The translations under genes were made by a program, and so were the position numbers. Source: JAHQVI01 sp963749875 (GTDB taxonomy: Bacteria > Pseudomonadota > Alphaproteobacteria > Rhizobiales > Rhodomicrobiaceae). Taken from it: a DNA stretch of 64,000 nucleotides. Location of the stretch: positions 372,001-436,000 of the forward strand of contig CAVVOX010000002.1 in the NCBI GenBank assembly GCA_963749875.1, read 5' to 3'. Under the pieces are notes generated by a model that was given only the letters and a program-made list of their open reading frames with translations, searched no databases and was not told where the DNA came from. Positions 25,470 through 34,881 of the stretch are shown in pieces (the stretch's first letter is position 1; every line of letters starts with the position of its first letter).

Positions 25470-28337
25470 ATGCCCACCCGCCTCTTCTACGATCTGCTCA
25501 AACATTCGATTGAAACCAATGTCCGGCTGGCCGAAAATCTTGCTACCTTTATGCAGACGGCAAATCAGTCAGGTAAGAGCGACGTGGGAAAAGAACCAGC
25601 ACCTGGGAATGAAAGTGCGGGCAATCCGGGCTCGGTGAAAAAGCGCGATGGATGGGTGTACCGCTTCGGCCTGGGCAAGGCTGACGGTTCGGCGGAGATG
25701 CGCGACCTGCTTGGCGGCAAGGGCGCCAATCTGGCCGAGATGTCCAATCTCGGACTGCCGGTGCCGCCCGGCTTCACGATCTCGACCGAAATGTGCGCAC
25801 TTTACAATGAGAGCGGCAAGCGGTTTCCCGACAAGCTTAAGACGGAGGTCGCCGATGCGCTGACCCAGGTCGGCAACGCGGTCGGAGTGGCGTTCGGGGA
25901 TCCGGAAAACCCTCTGCTCGTTTCGGTCCGCTCTGGTGCGCGCGCCTCGATGCCCGGCATGATGGACACGGTTCTCAATCTCGGTCTGAACGACCGGACC
26001 GTGGACGGATTGGCCGCGAAATCCGGCGAGCGGCGCTTTGCCTATGATTCCTACCGGCGCTTCATTCAGATGTATTCCGACGTGGTGCTCGGCATCGATC
26101 ACCATGTCTTCGAGGAGATTCTGGAGACTTACAAGCAGGCCGCCGGCGTTGAGCTGGATACGGATCTGACCGCGGAGGATTGGGTCAAGATCGTCGCCGA
26201 CTATAAGGAGGCTGTGGAAAACGAGTCCGGCCGGCCCTTCCCGCAGGACCCGCATGAGCAGCTTTGGGGGGCGATCGCGGCGGTTTTCGAGAGCTGGAAT
26301 ACGCCGCGCGCCATCACCTATCGGCGCTTGCACAATATCCCGAACCATTGGGGAACGGCAGTGAACGTTCAGGCGATGGTGTTCGGAAACCGGGGCGACC
26401 GGAGCGCGACGGGCGTGGCGTTCACGCGTAATCCCTCCACCGGCGAGAAGAGCCTTTATGGCGAGTTCCTCGTCAATGCGCAGGGCGAGGATGTCGTCGC
26501 CGGCATCCGGACGCCGCAGCATCTCACCGAAGCCGCGAAGGCCGAAGCCGGTGATACGAAGCCGTCACTGGAAGCCCTGATGCCCGAGCTGTTCGCCGAG
26601 CTGAGCGCGATCTACGCAAGGCTCGAGGCCCGTTACCGCGACATGCAGGACGTGGAGTTCACCATCCAGGAGGGCAAACTCTGGATGCTGCAGACGCGCT
26701 CCGGCAAGCGCACCAGCAAGGCGTCGCTCAAGATCGCGGTGGACATGGCCGAGGAAGGGTTGATCACGCGGGAGGAAGCGGTGCTTCGGATCGATCCGGG
26801 ACAACTCGACCAGCTTCTCCACCCGATGCTCGATCCGAACGCCGAGATACGCATCCTGACGACCGGCCTGCCGGCTTCGCCCGGCGCGGCAACCGGCGAG
26901 ATCGTCTTCGACGCCGACAAGGCGGAAGCGCTCAAGCAACACGGCCATACGGTCATTCTGGTCCGTACCGAGACGAGCCCGGAAGACATTCATGGCATGC
27001 ACGCCGCCGCCGGCATTCTGACGGCGCGGGGCGGCATGACCTCCCACGCGGCCGTCGTTGCGCGCGGCATGGGACGGCCCTGCGTTTCCGGCGCGGGCGC
27101 GATCCGGATCGACATGAAGGAGCGCACCATGTTGATCGGGGATACGATGCTGGATGAAGGCGACATCATCACCATCAATGGGGCCAAAGGACATGTCATC
27201 GAAGGCAAGGTGCCGATGCTGCAGCCCGAGCTGTCGGGCGATTTCGCCAGGCTGATGACCTGGGCGGACGAAATCAGGCGGATGCGGATAAGGGCCAATG
27301 CCGACACGCCGCGCGACGCGAAACAGGCGCGCGAATTCGGCGCGGAAGGCATCGGATTGTGCCGGACCGAGCATATGTTCTTCGATGAAGATCGCATTCT
27401 CGCCGTCCGCAGGATGATTCTGGCCTCCGACGAAGCGGGCCGCCGCGAGGCGCTTTCGAAGCTCCTGCCGATGCAGCGTCAGGATTTCATCGAGCTCTTC
27501 GAGATCATGGCGGAACTGCCGGTGACCATCCGGCTGCTCGATCCGCCGCTGCACGAATTTCTGCCGCATCTGGACGACGAAATCCGTGAGGTTGCCCAGG
27601 CGCTCGGCGCGGAGGAGGATTTCGTAAGGCACCGTCTCGCCCAGCTCCGGGAGGTCAACCCGATGCTTGGCCATCGCGGTTGCCGTCTGGCGATTACCTA
27701 TCCCGAGGTAACCGAGATGCAGGCACGGGCCATTTTCGAAGCCGCGATCGAGGCGAAGCGGAAGACCGGAAAGCTCGTATCGCCCGAAGTGATGATTCCG
27801 CTTGTGGGGCTGCGCAAGGAATTCGACATTCTGCGCGTGGTGATCGACAAGGTCGCCCGCGACGTCTTTAAGGAAATGGGGGATACGGTCGACTATCAGG
27901 TCGGCACGATGATCGAGCTGCCGCGCGCAGCGCTTCGCGCCGGGGAGATCGCCGAGGAAGCCGAGTTCTTTTCCTTCGGCACCAACGATCTGACGCAGAC
28001 GACCTTCGGTATCAGCCGCGATGACGCAGCCATGTTTCTCGGTGAATACGCCGCCAAGGGCGTGATCGACTATGATCCGTTCGTCACCATTGATCAGGAG
28101 GGCGTCGGCGAGCTGGTCGCGATCGGCGCGGAACGCGGCCGCGCCACCCGGCCGAAGATCAAGCTCGGAATCTGCGGCGAGCATGGCGGCGATCCCGCAT
28201 CCATCGATTTCTGCGAGCGCATCGGCCTGGATTACGTCTCCTGCTCGCCTTACCGTGTGCCGGTCGCCCGGCTTGCGGCGGCGCAGGCCGCGCTGGTTGC
28301 GCGCGCGAAGACGGAAACGGCCGATCGCTCCGATTAA
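25470..28337 (+). CDS. ppdK: Pyruvate, phosphate dikinase
   Basis: 955 residues. It interconverts pyruvate/ATP/Pi and PEP/AMP/PPi, a gluconeogenic entry point. The N-terminal ATP-grasp domain opens VYRFGLGKADGSAEMRDLLG and contains GGKGANLAEM. The swivelling domain carries the phospho-His in GGMTSHAAVVARGMG (His526, with the regulatory Thr two residues before). The TIM-barrel domain has GLCRTEHMF and LGICGEHGGDP with the catalytic Cys. About 58 residues precede the usual start (MPTRLFYDLLKHSIETNVRL...), preceded by AGGAAATCTC, so the extension appears to be translated. No regulatory kinase gene is adjacent. Confidence 0.96.
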   Translation: MPTRLFYDLLKHSIETNVRLAENLATFMQTANQSGKSDVGKEPAPGNESAGNPGSVKKRDGWVYRFGLGKADGSAEMRDLLGGKGANLAEMSNLGLPVPPGFTISTEMCALYNESGKRFPDKLKTEVADALTQVGNAVGVAFGDPENPLLVSVRSGARASMPGMMDTVLNLGLNDRTVDGLAAKSGERRFAYDSYRRFIQMYSDVVLGIDHHVFEEILETYKQAAGVELDTDLTAEDWVKIVADYKEAVENESGRPFPQDPHEQLWGAIAAVFESWNTPRAITYRRLHNIPNHWGTAVNVQAMVFGNRGDRSATGVAFTRNPSTGEKSLYGEFLVNAQGEDVVAGIRTPQHLTEAAKAEAGDTKPSLEALMPELFAELSAIYARLEARYRDMQDVEFTIQEGKLWMLQTRSGKRTSKASLKIAVDMAEEGLITREEAVLRIDPGQLDQLLHPMLDPNAEIRILTTGLPASPGAATGEIVFDADKAEALKQHGHTVILVRTETSPEDIHGMHAAAGILTARGGMTSHAAVVARGMGRPCVSGAGAIRIDMKERTMLIGDTMLDEGDIITINGAKGHVIEGKVPMLQPELSGDFARLMTWADEIRRMRIRANADTPRDAKQAREFGAEGIGLCRTEHMFFDEDRILAVRRMILASDEAGRREALSKLLPMQRQDFIELFEIMAELPVTIRLLDPPLHEFLPHLDDEIREVAQALGAEEDFVRHRLAQLREVNPMLGHRGCRLAITYPEVTEMQARAIFEAAIEAKRKTGKLVSPEVMIPLVGLRKEFDILRVVIDKVARDVFKEMGDTVDYQVGTMIELPRAALRAGEIAEEAEFFSFGTNDLTQTTFGISRDDAAMFLGEYAAKGVIDYDPFVTIDQEGVGELVAIGAERGRATRPKIKLGICGEHGGDPASIDFCERIGLDYVSCSPYRVPVARLAAAQAALVARAKTETADRSD

Positions 28338-28665
28338 GTCGTTCCGGCAGTATGGGACCGCGAGCGGTCGGCACGTAATTGTCCAAGTACGCCGGAATTG
28401 CATAAATTTTCGGCAGATTAGGCGGAGATCAGCGCTTCGATATGGCTGCAGATGACCGCCGATTTTTTTCCGCGTTACGCCTTGATAAATGTCTGACCGT
28501 CAGCCATTTGCTACGGATTTCCGATCATGGGGCGCCGAATACTCATGGCAGTAATCCAGCAACAGGCGAAATCTTTATGCACAATTTACGATTGGATACG
28601 GTATTCGATCTGTTGCTTTTATGGCCAATTGCGGTATGCGGGCCAGTTGCGTGCAAGGAGCTGAG
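28338..28665. other. ppdK-kdp intergenic region
   Basis: 328 bp, more AT-rich than the flanking genes. It should contain the kdp promoter and leader. No KdpE-type site or riboswitch could be recognised by eye. Confidence 0.45.
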
Positions 28666-28749
28666 ATGGGGGACGTGATCTTTATTGCCCTGATCTTCGC
28701 CGGGTTCGCATTTTGCTGGCTGGTGGTCATCGGATACGAACGGCTTTGA
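28666..28749 (+). CDS. 27-residue membrane microprotein upstream of kdpF
   Basis: MGDVIFIALIFAGFAFCWLV then VIGYERL, 27 residues. An AAGGAGCTGAG ribosome site lies just before the ATG. It is a single transmembrane helix with a short charged C-terminus. It ends 9 bp before kdpF, inside what must be the kdp transcript. Small hydrophobic ORFs preceding kdpF occur in other genomes, but I know of no assigned function. It could be an accessory subunit or regulator of the Kdp pump. Confidence 0.65.
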   Translation: MGDVIFIALIFAGFAFCWLVVIGYERL

Positions 28750-28758
28750 GGAGCGGCC

Positions 28759-28848
28759 ATGGGATATGATTATTTGATAGGCGGCGCATTCATTGCGATT
28801 CTCGCTGGCTATCTTCTCTATGTTCTCGTGAATGCGCAGAAATTCTAA
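28759..28848 (+). CDS. kdpF: Potassium-transporting ATPase KdpF subunit
   Basis: 29 residues, MGYDYLIGGAFIAILAGYLL then YVLVNAQKF, the same length as E. coli KdpF and with the same ending pattern (LxGYLxYxLxNAxxF). A single membrane helix that stabilises the KdpABC complex. GAGGAGCGGCC precedes the ATG. It ends 9 bp before kdpA. Confidence 0.92.
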   Translation: MGYDYLIGGAFIAILAGYLLYVLVNAQKF

Positions 28849-28857
28849 GGGCTGAGC

Positions 28858-30564
28858 ATGGCGGACAACACGGCTCAGCTGCTCTTCTTCGTGGCCGCCA
28901 TCGTCGCGCTGACGCCGGTCATGGGTCGCTATATGTACCGCGTCTACGCAAGCGAGCGGACTTTTATGACCCCGGTCATCGCGCCTTTGGAGCGGGCGAT
29001 CTTCCGCATAGGCGGAATTGATCCCGATGCCGGTCAGCACTGGACCCGCTATGCCATTTCCGCGGTTCTCTTCAATATGATCGGCGTGCTGTGCTTCTAC
29101 CTGATCGTACGAATTCAGCATGTTCTGCCGCTCAATCCCCGGGATTTCCGAGGGCTCGATCCTGCGCTCGCCTTCAATACGGCGATCAGTTTCATCACCA
29201 GCACCAATTGGCAGGCCTATGCCGGCGAAACGACGATGTCCTATTTCAGCCAGATGGCCGGCTGTACGGTTCACAATTTCATCAGCACGGCGACGGCGAT
29301 GGCGGTCGCGGTCGCTATCATGCGCGGCCTGACGACAAGCCAGACCAAGGTACTCGGAAATTTTCATGCCGATGTCGTGCGCACCATCCTCTATATTCTT
29401 CTTCCGATTTCGCTGATTGCCGCTCTGTTTCTTGTCTTTGAAGGCATTCCGCAAAATCTGAACGACTATGTCACCGTTATGACGGTCGAAGGCAGCGAAC
29501 AGCTCATTCCGCAAGGGCCCGTCGCCTCGCAGGTCGCCATCAAGATGTTCGGTACGAATGGCGGCGGCTTCTTTAACGCGAGCGCCGCCCACCCTTACGA
29601 AAATCCCACGCCGCTTTCCAATTTCGTTCAATGCGTGCTGATGCTGATGCTGCCCGCCGCGCTCACCTACACATTTGGTCTCATGGCGCGTGATACACGT
29701 CAGGGCTGGTCGCTTTTTGCCGCCATGGCAGCGGTCTTCGTGCTTGGGCTTGTCATCGTGTACATAGCGGAGGGCGCGAACAATTCGCTGATCGCCGGAC
29801 TGCCGATCGACCAGACCAGCGGCAATATGGAAGGCAAGGAGGTGCGTTTCGGCGCGGCCGGCTCCGCGCTCCTGTCGGTGATCGCGACGTCGACGGCAGG
29901 CGGTGCGACCAACTCGATGCTGGATAGTTACACGCCCATTGGCGGTCTCGTGCCGATGATGAACGTGCAACTGAACGAGCTGATTTTCGGCGGCGCCGGG
30001 TCGGGCTTTTTCAACCTGCTCATGTTCATCATCCTCGCCGTGTTTCTGGCAGGGCTGATGGTCGGCCGTTCGCCTGTCTATCTTGGCAAAAAAGTCGAGG
30101 TGCGCGAGATCAAGCTCGCCGTTATCACGCTGCTGATCGTGCCGATTGGAACATTGCTTATTCCGGCAATCGCCATCATGATTCCCAGCGCTGCGGCTGC
30201 CATTCAGGATCCTGGGCCGCATGGACTTTCGGAGATGCTCTACGCCTATGCTTCTGCGACCGGCACGAACGGCTCTGCCTTCGCCGGATTTGACGGTGCG
30301 AAAACATTCCATCTGGTCGCCATGGCATTCGTGATGCTTGCCGGACGCTTCGCCTTTATCATCGGGGGGCTGGCAATCGCTGGTTCGCTTGCCGCGAAGC
30401 GGACGACGATCGTCGCTGTCGGAGCGGTACCGACCAATACGCCGCTATTCGTCGTGTTGATGGTGTCTGTTATCTTCGTCTTCGGCGCGATGATGTTCTT
30501 TCCAGCCATCGCACTTGGGCCGCTTGCCGAGCACTTCGAGATGCTGGCAGGCAAGAGCTTTTGA
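28858..30564 (+). CDS. kdpA: Potassium-transporting ATPase KdpA subunit
   Basis: 568 residues, ten or so membrane spans, the K+-channel-like subunit. Selectivity-filter regions are visible: SFITSTNWQAYAGE, FGTNGGGFFNASAAHPYENP, ATSTAGGATNSM and ASATGTNGSAFAGF, each with the Gly-rich P-loop of the SKT superfamily. It forms the high-affinity K+ entry path with KdpB as pump motor. It is followed by kdpB after 24 bp. Confidence 0.97.
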   Translation: MADNTAQLLFFVAAIVALTPVMGRYMYRVYASERTFMTPVIAPLERAIFRIGGIDPDAGQHWTRYAISAVLFNMIGVLCFYLIVRIQHVLPLNPRDFRGLDPALAFNTAISFITSTNWQAYAGETTMSYFSQMAGCTVHNFISTATAMAVAVAIMRGLTTSQTKVLGNFHADVVRTILYILLPISLIAALFLVFEGIPQNLNDYVTVMTVEGSEQLIPQGPVASQVAIKMFGTNGGGFFNASAAHPYENPTPLSNFVQCVLMLMLPAALTYTFGLMARDTRQGWSLFAAMAAVFVLGLVIVYIAEGANNSLIAGLPIDQTSGNMEGKEVRFGAAGSALLSVIATSTAGGATNSMLDSYTPIGGLVPMMNVQLNELIFGGAGSGFFNLLMFIILAVFLAGLMVGRSPVYLGKKVEVREIKLAVITLLIVPIGTLLIPAIAIMIPSAAAAIQDPGPHGLSEMLYAYASATGTNGSAFAGFDGAKTFHLVAMAFVMLAGRFAFIIGGLAIAGSLAAKRTTIVAVGAVPTNTPLFVVLMVSVIFVFGAMMFFPAIALGPLAEHFEMLAGKSF

Positions 30565-30588
30565 GGACCGCCCAGGGAGGCACGCGCC

Positions 30589-32625
30589 ATGACCTATGAA
30601 AGAGGCCGCATGCGGCTCCTTGACCCGGTCATACTGCGCCAGTCGCTCTGGCCCGCGGTGAAGAAACTCAATCCGATTACACTCGTCGACAATCCGGTCA
30701 TGTTCGCCGTCGAGATCGTTTCGATCCTGGCGACGCTGTTTGTGGTGGTCGAGCTTCTGCAGGGGCGCGCCTATGCCGGCATCCAGGTGCGGGTCACGAT
30801 CTGGCTCTGGATCACGGTGCTGTTCGGCAATTTCGCCGAAGCCGTCGCCGAGCAACGCGGCAAAGCCCGCGCGGACGCCTTGCGGGCGACGCAGCAGGAG
30901 ACGGCGGCGAAGCGGCTGATCGTCGAACATGGGATGGATTACGAGGTCGTCCCGAGCAGCGATCTTGAAACCGACGACGTCGTCCTGGTCGAAGCAGGCG
31001 ACATCATTCCCGCCGACGGTGACGTCATCGAGGGGATTGCGTCTGTCGATGAGTTCGCCATCACCGGCGAATCGGCTTCTGTAATCCGAGAGTCCGGTGG
31101 CGACCGGTCCGGCGTGACGGGCGGGACGAAGCTTGTTTCCGACTGGCTTAAAGTCCGGGTGGTCGTCCGGGCGGGAGGCAGTTTTCTCGATCGCATGATC
31201 GCCATGGTCGAGGGCACCAAGCGACAGAAGACGCCGAGTGAAATTGCCCTGACGATTCTGCTGGTCGGGCAGACAATCGTCTTTCTCATCGTCGTCGCGG
31301 CGCTTGGGCCGTTTTCGATCTATTCCGGCGCAGTCGTACCGATCACCTTCTTGCTGGCGCTTCTTGTCACACTGATCCCGACGACCATCGGCGCCCTTCT
31401 GTCCGCGATCGGCATCGCCGGCATGGACCGGCTCGTGAAAGCGAACGTCATCGCGAAATCGGGCCGGGCCGTGGAGGCCTGCGGCGACGTCGATACGCTG
31501 CTTCTCGACAAGACCGGCACGATCACCTTCGGCAATCGTATGGCCGACGACCTTAAGCCCCTGCCGGGCGTGTCGATGCGCGAGCTGGCTGAGGCCGCCT
31601 ATCTCGCCTCGCTGAGCGATGAAACGCCGGAAGGGAAGTCGATCGTGGAATTGGTTCGGCAGAAATTCGGGCGGATCGTTGAAGATCCCAAGATCATGCG
31701 CTTCATCCCGTTCAGCGCCGAGACGCGCATCAGCGGCGTCGATCTCAACCCGAATGGCGAGGTCCGCAAAGGCTCCGAGGACGCCGTCCGCGCCTATGCG
31801 AAGATCAAGGAGAATTACCAGCTCACCCGCATCGTGCAGGACATTGCGCGCTGCGGCGGCACGCCGCTGGTGGTTGCGAAGGATCGCCGTGTGCTGGGCG
31901 TCATCCATCTGAAGGATGTGATCAAGCCGCATATCCGGGATCGCTTTCAGCAGCTGCGCAAGATGGGCGTGCGTACCGTCATGATCACGGGCGACAATTC
32001 GCTCACCGCGGCGGCGATCGCGGCCGAGGCCGGCGTTGACGATTTTCTGGCCGAGTCCGCGCCGGAGCGGAAGCTGGAGCTGATCCGCAAGCTGCAGGGC
32101 GAGGGGCGGGTCGTCGCCATGTGCGGAGACGGGTCCAACGACGCCCCGGCGCTGGCCCAGGCCGATGTCGGCGTGGCCATGAATGACGGGACGCAGGCGG
32201 CGAAGGAAGCGGCGAATCTCGTCGATCTCGACAGCGATCCCACCAAGCTCATCGAGGTCGTCACCGTCGGCAAACAGCTCCTGATCAGCCGTGGTTCGCT
32301 CGCGACCTTCTCGATCGCCAATGATGTCGCCAAGTTCTTCGCGATCCTGCCGCCTCTCTTCGCAACCGTCTATCCGGGTCTGGAGGCGCTGAATATCATG
32401 GGCCTCCACAGCGCGCAGAGCGCGATCCTGTCCGCCGTGATCTTCAACGCGCTCGTGATTGTGGCGCTCATTCCGCTTGCGCTGAAGGGGGTCGATTACG
32501 TGCCGTCGAGTGTCGAAGCATTGCTCGGCCGCAATCTTGCGATCTATGGCCTCGGCGGCATTATCGCGCCGTTTCTATTCATCAAGCTGATCGATCTGTT
32601 GATCGTCGGCCTGGGGCTCATATAG
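30589..32625 (+). CDS. kdpB: Potassium-transporting ATPase KdpB subunit
   Basis: 678 residues, a P-type ATPase. Seen: the A-domain loop FAITGESASVI, phosphorylation motif LLLDKTGTITFGNR with the phosphoryl-accepting Asp307, nucleotide-binding region, GDNSLTAAAIAAEAGVDDF, and the hinge MCGDGSNDAPALAQADVGVAM. It hydrolyses ATP to drive K+ through KdpA. It sits between kdpA and kdpC with short gaps. Confidence 0.98.
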   Translation: MTYERGRMRLLDPVILRQSLWPAVKKLNPITLVDNPVMFAVEIVSILATLFVVVELLQGRAYAGIQVRVTIWLWITVLFGNFAEAVAEQRGKARADALRATQQETAAKRLIVEHGMDYEVVPSSDLETDDVVLVEAGDIIPADGDVIEGIASVDEFAITGESASVIRESGGDRSGVTGGTKLVSDWLKVRVVVRAGGSFLDRMIAMVEGTKRQKTPSEIALTILLVGQTIVFLIVVAALGPFSIYSGAVVPITFLLALLVTLIPTTIGALLSAIGIAGMDRLVKANVIAKSGRAVEACGDVDTLLLDKTGTITFGNRMADDLKPLPGVSMRELAEAAYLASLSDETPEGKSIVELVRQKFGRIVEDPKIMRFIPFSAETRISGVDLNPNGEVRKGSEDAVRAYAKIKENYQLTRIVQDIARCGGTPLVVAKDRRVLGVIHLKDVIKPHIRDRFQQLRKMGVRTVMITGDNSLTAAAIAAEAGVDDFLAESAPERKLELIRKLQGEGRVVAMCGDGSNDAPALAQADVGVAMNDGTQAAKEAANLVDLDSDPTKLIEVVTVGKQLLISRGSLATFSIANDVAKFFAILPPLFATVYPGLEALNIMGLHSAQSAILSAVIFNALVIVALIPLALKGVDYVPSSVEALLGRNLAIYGLGGIIAPFLFIKLIDLLIVGLGLI

Positions 32626-32633
32626 GAGGGCCA

Positions 32634-33215
32634 ATGCTGAAGGAGCTTCGTCTCGCCCTGTTTCTGGTCTTGTTGATGACCGTGCTGACCGGCCTCGTCT
32701 ATCCGCTCACCGTAACCGGCATTGCCCAGATTCTCTTTCCGACGGCCGCGAATGGCAGCATGATCCTGAATGCGGATGGTGAGCCGATCGGGTCGGAGCT
32801 GATCGCGCAGAATTTCACCCGTCCCGAATATTTCCATCCCCGTCCGTCGGCCGTGGCCTATGACGCTTCAATGTCAGGCGCGAGCAACGCGGCGCCGTCG
32901 AGCAAACGCCTCATCGAGAAGATTACCGAACGGACGGAGGCCGCGCGCGCCGGGCTCGGTGAGCGCCAGATTCCGATCGACCTCGTGACCGCGTCGGGAA
33001 GCGGCCTTGATCCGCATATTTCGCCCGCGGCGGCTTACACCCAGGCCCCGCGCATTGCCGGCCTGCGCAATATGGCGGAGGGCGACTTGTGGACGCTGAT
33101 CGCGGCCCATGTCGAAGACCGGACCTTCGGCATTTTCGGCGAGCCGCGCATCAATGTGCTGAAGCTCAATCTGGCGCTCGACGCCCTTCCCAAGCGCGAT
33201 GGTTCCGTGAGATAA
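32634..33215 (+). CDS. kdpC: Potassium-transporting ATPase KdpC subunit
   Basis: 193 residues. One N-terminal membrane helix (LALFLVLLMTVLTGLVYPLTVTG), then the periplasmic domain with GSELIAQNFTRPEYFHPRPS, VTASGSGLDPHISPAAA and INVLKLNLALDALP, all KdpC hallmarks. It stabilises the pump and assists ATP binding. The sensor kinase and response regulator genes kdpD and kdpE, which often follow, are not here; an AEC permease gene follows instead. Confidence 0.96.
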   Translation: MLKELRLALFLVLLMTVLTGLVYPLTVTGIAQILFPTAANGSMILNADGEPIGSELIAQNFTRPEYFHPRPSAVAYDASMSGASNAAPSSKRLIEKITERTEAARAGLGERQIPIDLVTASGSGLDPHISPAAAYTQAPRIAGLRNMAEGDLWTLIAAHVEDRTFGIFGEPRINVLKLNLALDALPKRDGSVR

Positions 33216-33348
33216 GCGGCGCGTCTTTGCCGGCGCATGAACCGATGCGAGCCGATCGGCCACGCGGGGCATCGTTTTGCGCCTGTTTCCACGCGCCGCC
33301 CGCCCTTCCGTCTGATGACATCCGCCCGACCGTCCTTCGGAGCATCTC

Positions 33349-34272
33349 TTGCAGCTTTTCATCGAGATCCTGACAGGCATCACCTTGCCGATCCTTGGAC
33401 TGGTCGCGCTCGGTTTTGGCGTGCAGCGCTATCTGACATTCGACGTCTCGACCCTCACCCGCATACAGCTTTATGTGCTCCTGCCCGGCGCGCTGGTCTA
33501 CTTTCCCTACGCCGCCAAGCTGCCGCTGGGCGCCGCATGGCCCGTCTTCTGGTTTTCACTGGCTCATTTCATCTTTCTGTTCGCGCTCGGCTGGGGGACC
33601 GCCGCGCTGATGGGATTGAGCCGCAAGCTTTGCGGGCTGGTCGCGTTGGCCGCCTTCTTCTCCAATTCGGGCAACTACGCCATTCCGCTCATCCAGCTCA
33701 CCTTCCCCGAGGATTATCTGCTCTTTCAGACGGTCGTCTTCAGCCTGCACTCAATTCTGATCGTGCCGGTGGTGATGTTCACCTTCCAGTCGAGCGCTGA
33801 AGCCAAGCAGATCTTAAAGACCGCGCTGTTCGGCACACCGTTCCTGCCGTCGGTTGCGATCGGCTATCTTCTGAAAGGCTTTGAAATCGACCTGCCGACC
33901 GTTTTCGAGGTGCCTCTGAAACTGATCAGCGACGCCTTCACGCCGATGGCGCTCCTGCTGCTCGGCGTGCAGCTTGCGGCCATCGAAGGCCGGATCGAGC
34001 GCAAGCCCCTGATGCTGGGCATCGGGCTGCGCATGGTCGTTGCGCCGGCCACCGCATGGGCGTTCGGCCTGCTTCTGGGCTTTCCGCCCGATCTCATCGC
34101 ATTTTTCGTGGTCAGCGCCGCGGTGCCGGTCGGTGTCCTGCTCGCAATTTTCGCGGGCGAATATCAGGTGCATCCCAGACTTGCTTCGATGATGGTTTTC
34201 CTATCAACCCTGTTGAGCACCCTGGCGGTCACGGGCTGGGTCTACGCGGTTCGTTATGCGGGCCTGCAATAG
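33349..34272 (+). CDS. AEC family (auxin-efflux-carrier-like) permease
   Basis: 307 residues, ten hydrophobic segments arranged as two five-helix halves. TLPILGLVALGFGVQRY at the N-terminus, the central FFSNSGNYAIPLIQLTF with the conserved Asn/Gly cluster of AEC proteins, and the second half FTPMALLLLGVQLA and SAAVPVGVLLAIFAGEY. Members move organic anions such as malonate or malate; the substrate here is not determinable. The start is a TTG at 33349 with GGAG seven bases upstream. It is 133 bp downstream of kdpC on the same strand. Confidence 0.85.
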   Translation: MQLFIEILTGITLPILGLVALGFGVQRYLTFDVSTLTRIQLYVLLPGALVYFPYAAKLPLGAAWPVFWFSLAHFIFLFALGWGTAALMGLSRKLCGLVALAAFFSNSGNYAIPLIQLTFPEDYLLFQTVVFSLHSILIVPVVMFTFQSSAEAKQILKTALFGTPFLPSVAIGYLLKGFEIDLPTVFEVPLKLISDAFTPMALLLLGVQLAAIEGRIERKPLMLGIGLRMVVAPATAWAFGLLLGFPPDLIAFFVVSAAVPVGVLLAIFAGEYQVHPRLASMMVFLSTLLSTLAVTGWVYAVRYAGLQ

Positions 34273-34423
34273 CCTCCTCGCGCCGGCACGGTCAGCCTAT
34301 GGCAAGAAACTCACGGCAAATTAGAATCTCATACCGTCCAATGCACCACTAGCCTGTCTTCCTCCGGTGCGTTATGAAATCCCGAAATTCTATTAAAACT
34401 TAGGACCATAGGAGGGCCTTTGC

Positions 34424-34873
34424 ATGAAGCAGATCATTGCATTCCTTATTACCGCTTTCTTCGCCGTCATGGGGACAGCGCTGGCGCAGGACAATCCGAT
34501 CAAACAGCGCCAGGATCTGATGAAGGGAAATGGCGATGCATTGAAGCTGGTGGGCGAGATGCTCAAGGGCGAGAAGCCGTATGACGCGGATGCCGCCGCG
34601 AAAGCTTTGACCAAGGTCAGTGGCGCGATGGACGAATTCCCGACGCTGTTCCCGGAAAGCGCAAAGCCCGCCCCTGGCGTTAAGACGAATGCCAAGCCCA
34701 ACATTTGGGAGAACATGACGGACTTCAAAGCAAAGGCTGAAGAAGTGAAAACGGCAAGCGTCAAGGCGGCCGAAGCCGCGGCCGGGGGACTCGACAGCCT
34801 CAAGGGAGCCATCGGTGCGGTCGGTAAGGGCTGCAAGGGCTGCCACGAGGAATACCGCGTCAAGAAGAATTAG
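34424..34873 (+). CDS. Cytochrome c' family protein
   Basis: 149 residues. Sec signal peptide (MKQIIAFLITAFFAVMGTALAQ). The mature protein is a four-helix bundle with a single C-terminal heme motif CKGCHEEYR, the layout of class II cytochrome c (c'). Start supported by AGGAGGGCC before the ATG. It ends 8 bp before the diheme cytochrome gene, so the two form an operon, probably delivering electrons in the periplasm or, by analogy, binding NO. The exact partner is unknown. Confidence 0.9.
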   Translation: MKQIIAFLITAFFAVMGTALAQDNPIKQRQDLMKGNGDALKLVGEMLKGEKPYDADAAAKALTKVSGAMDEFPTLFPESAKPAPGVKTNAKPNIWENMTDFKAKAEEVKTASVKAAEAAAGGLDSLKGAIGAVGKGCKGCHEEYRVKKN

Positions 34874-34881
34874 GAGCCGCA

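Noticed and set aside
26565..28403. 612-codon ORF on the minus strand
   Set aside because: Antisense to ppdK; no family features.
28543..30312. 589-codon and (at 30445-32409) 654-codon ORFs antisense to kdpA and kdpB
   Set aside because: Shadows of the kdp genes; composition is that of reverse-read membrane protein genes.
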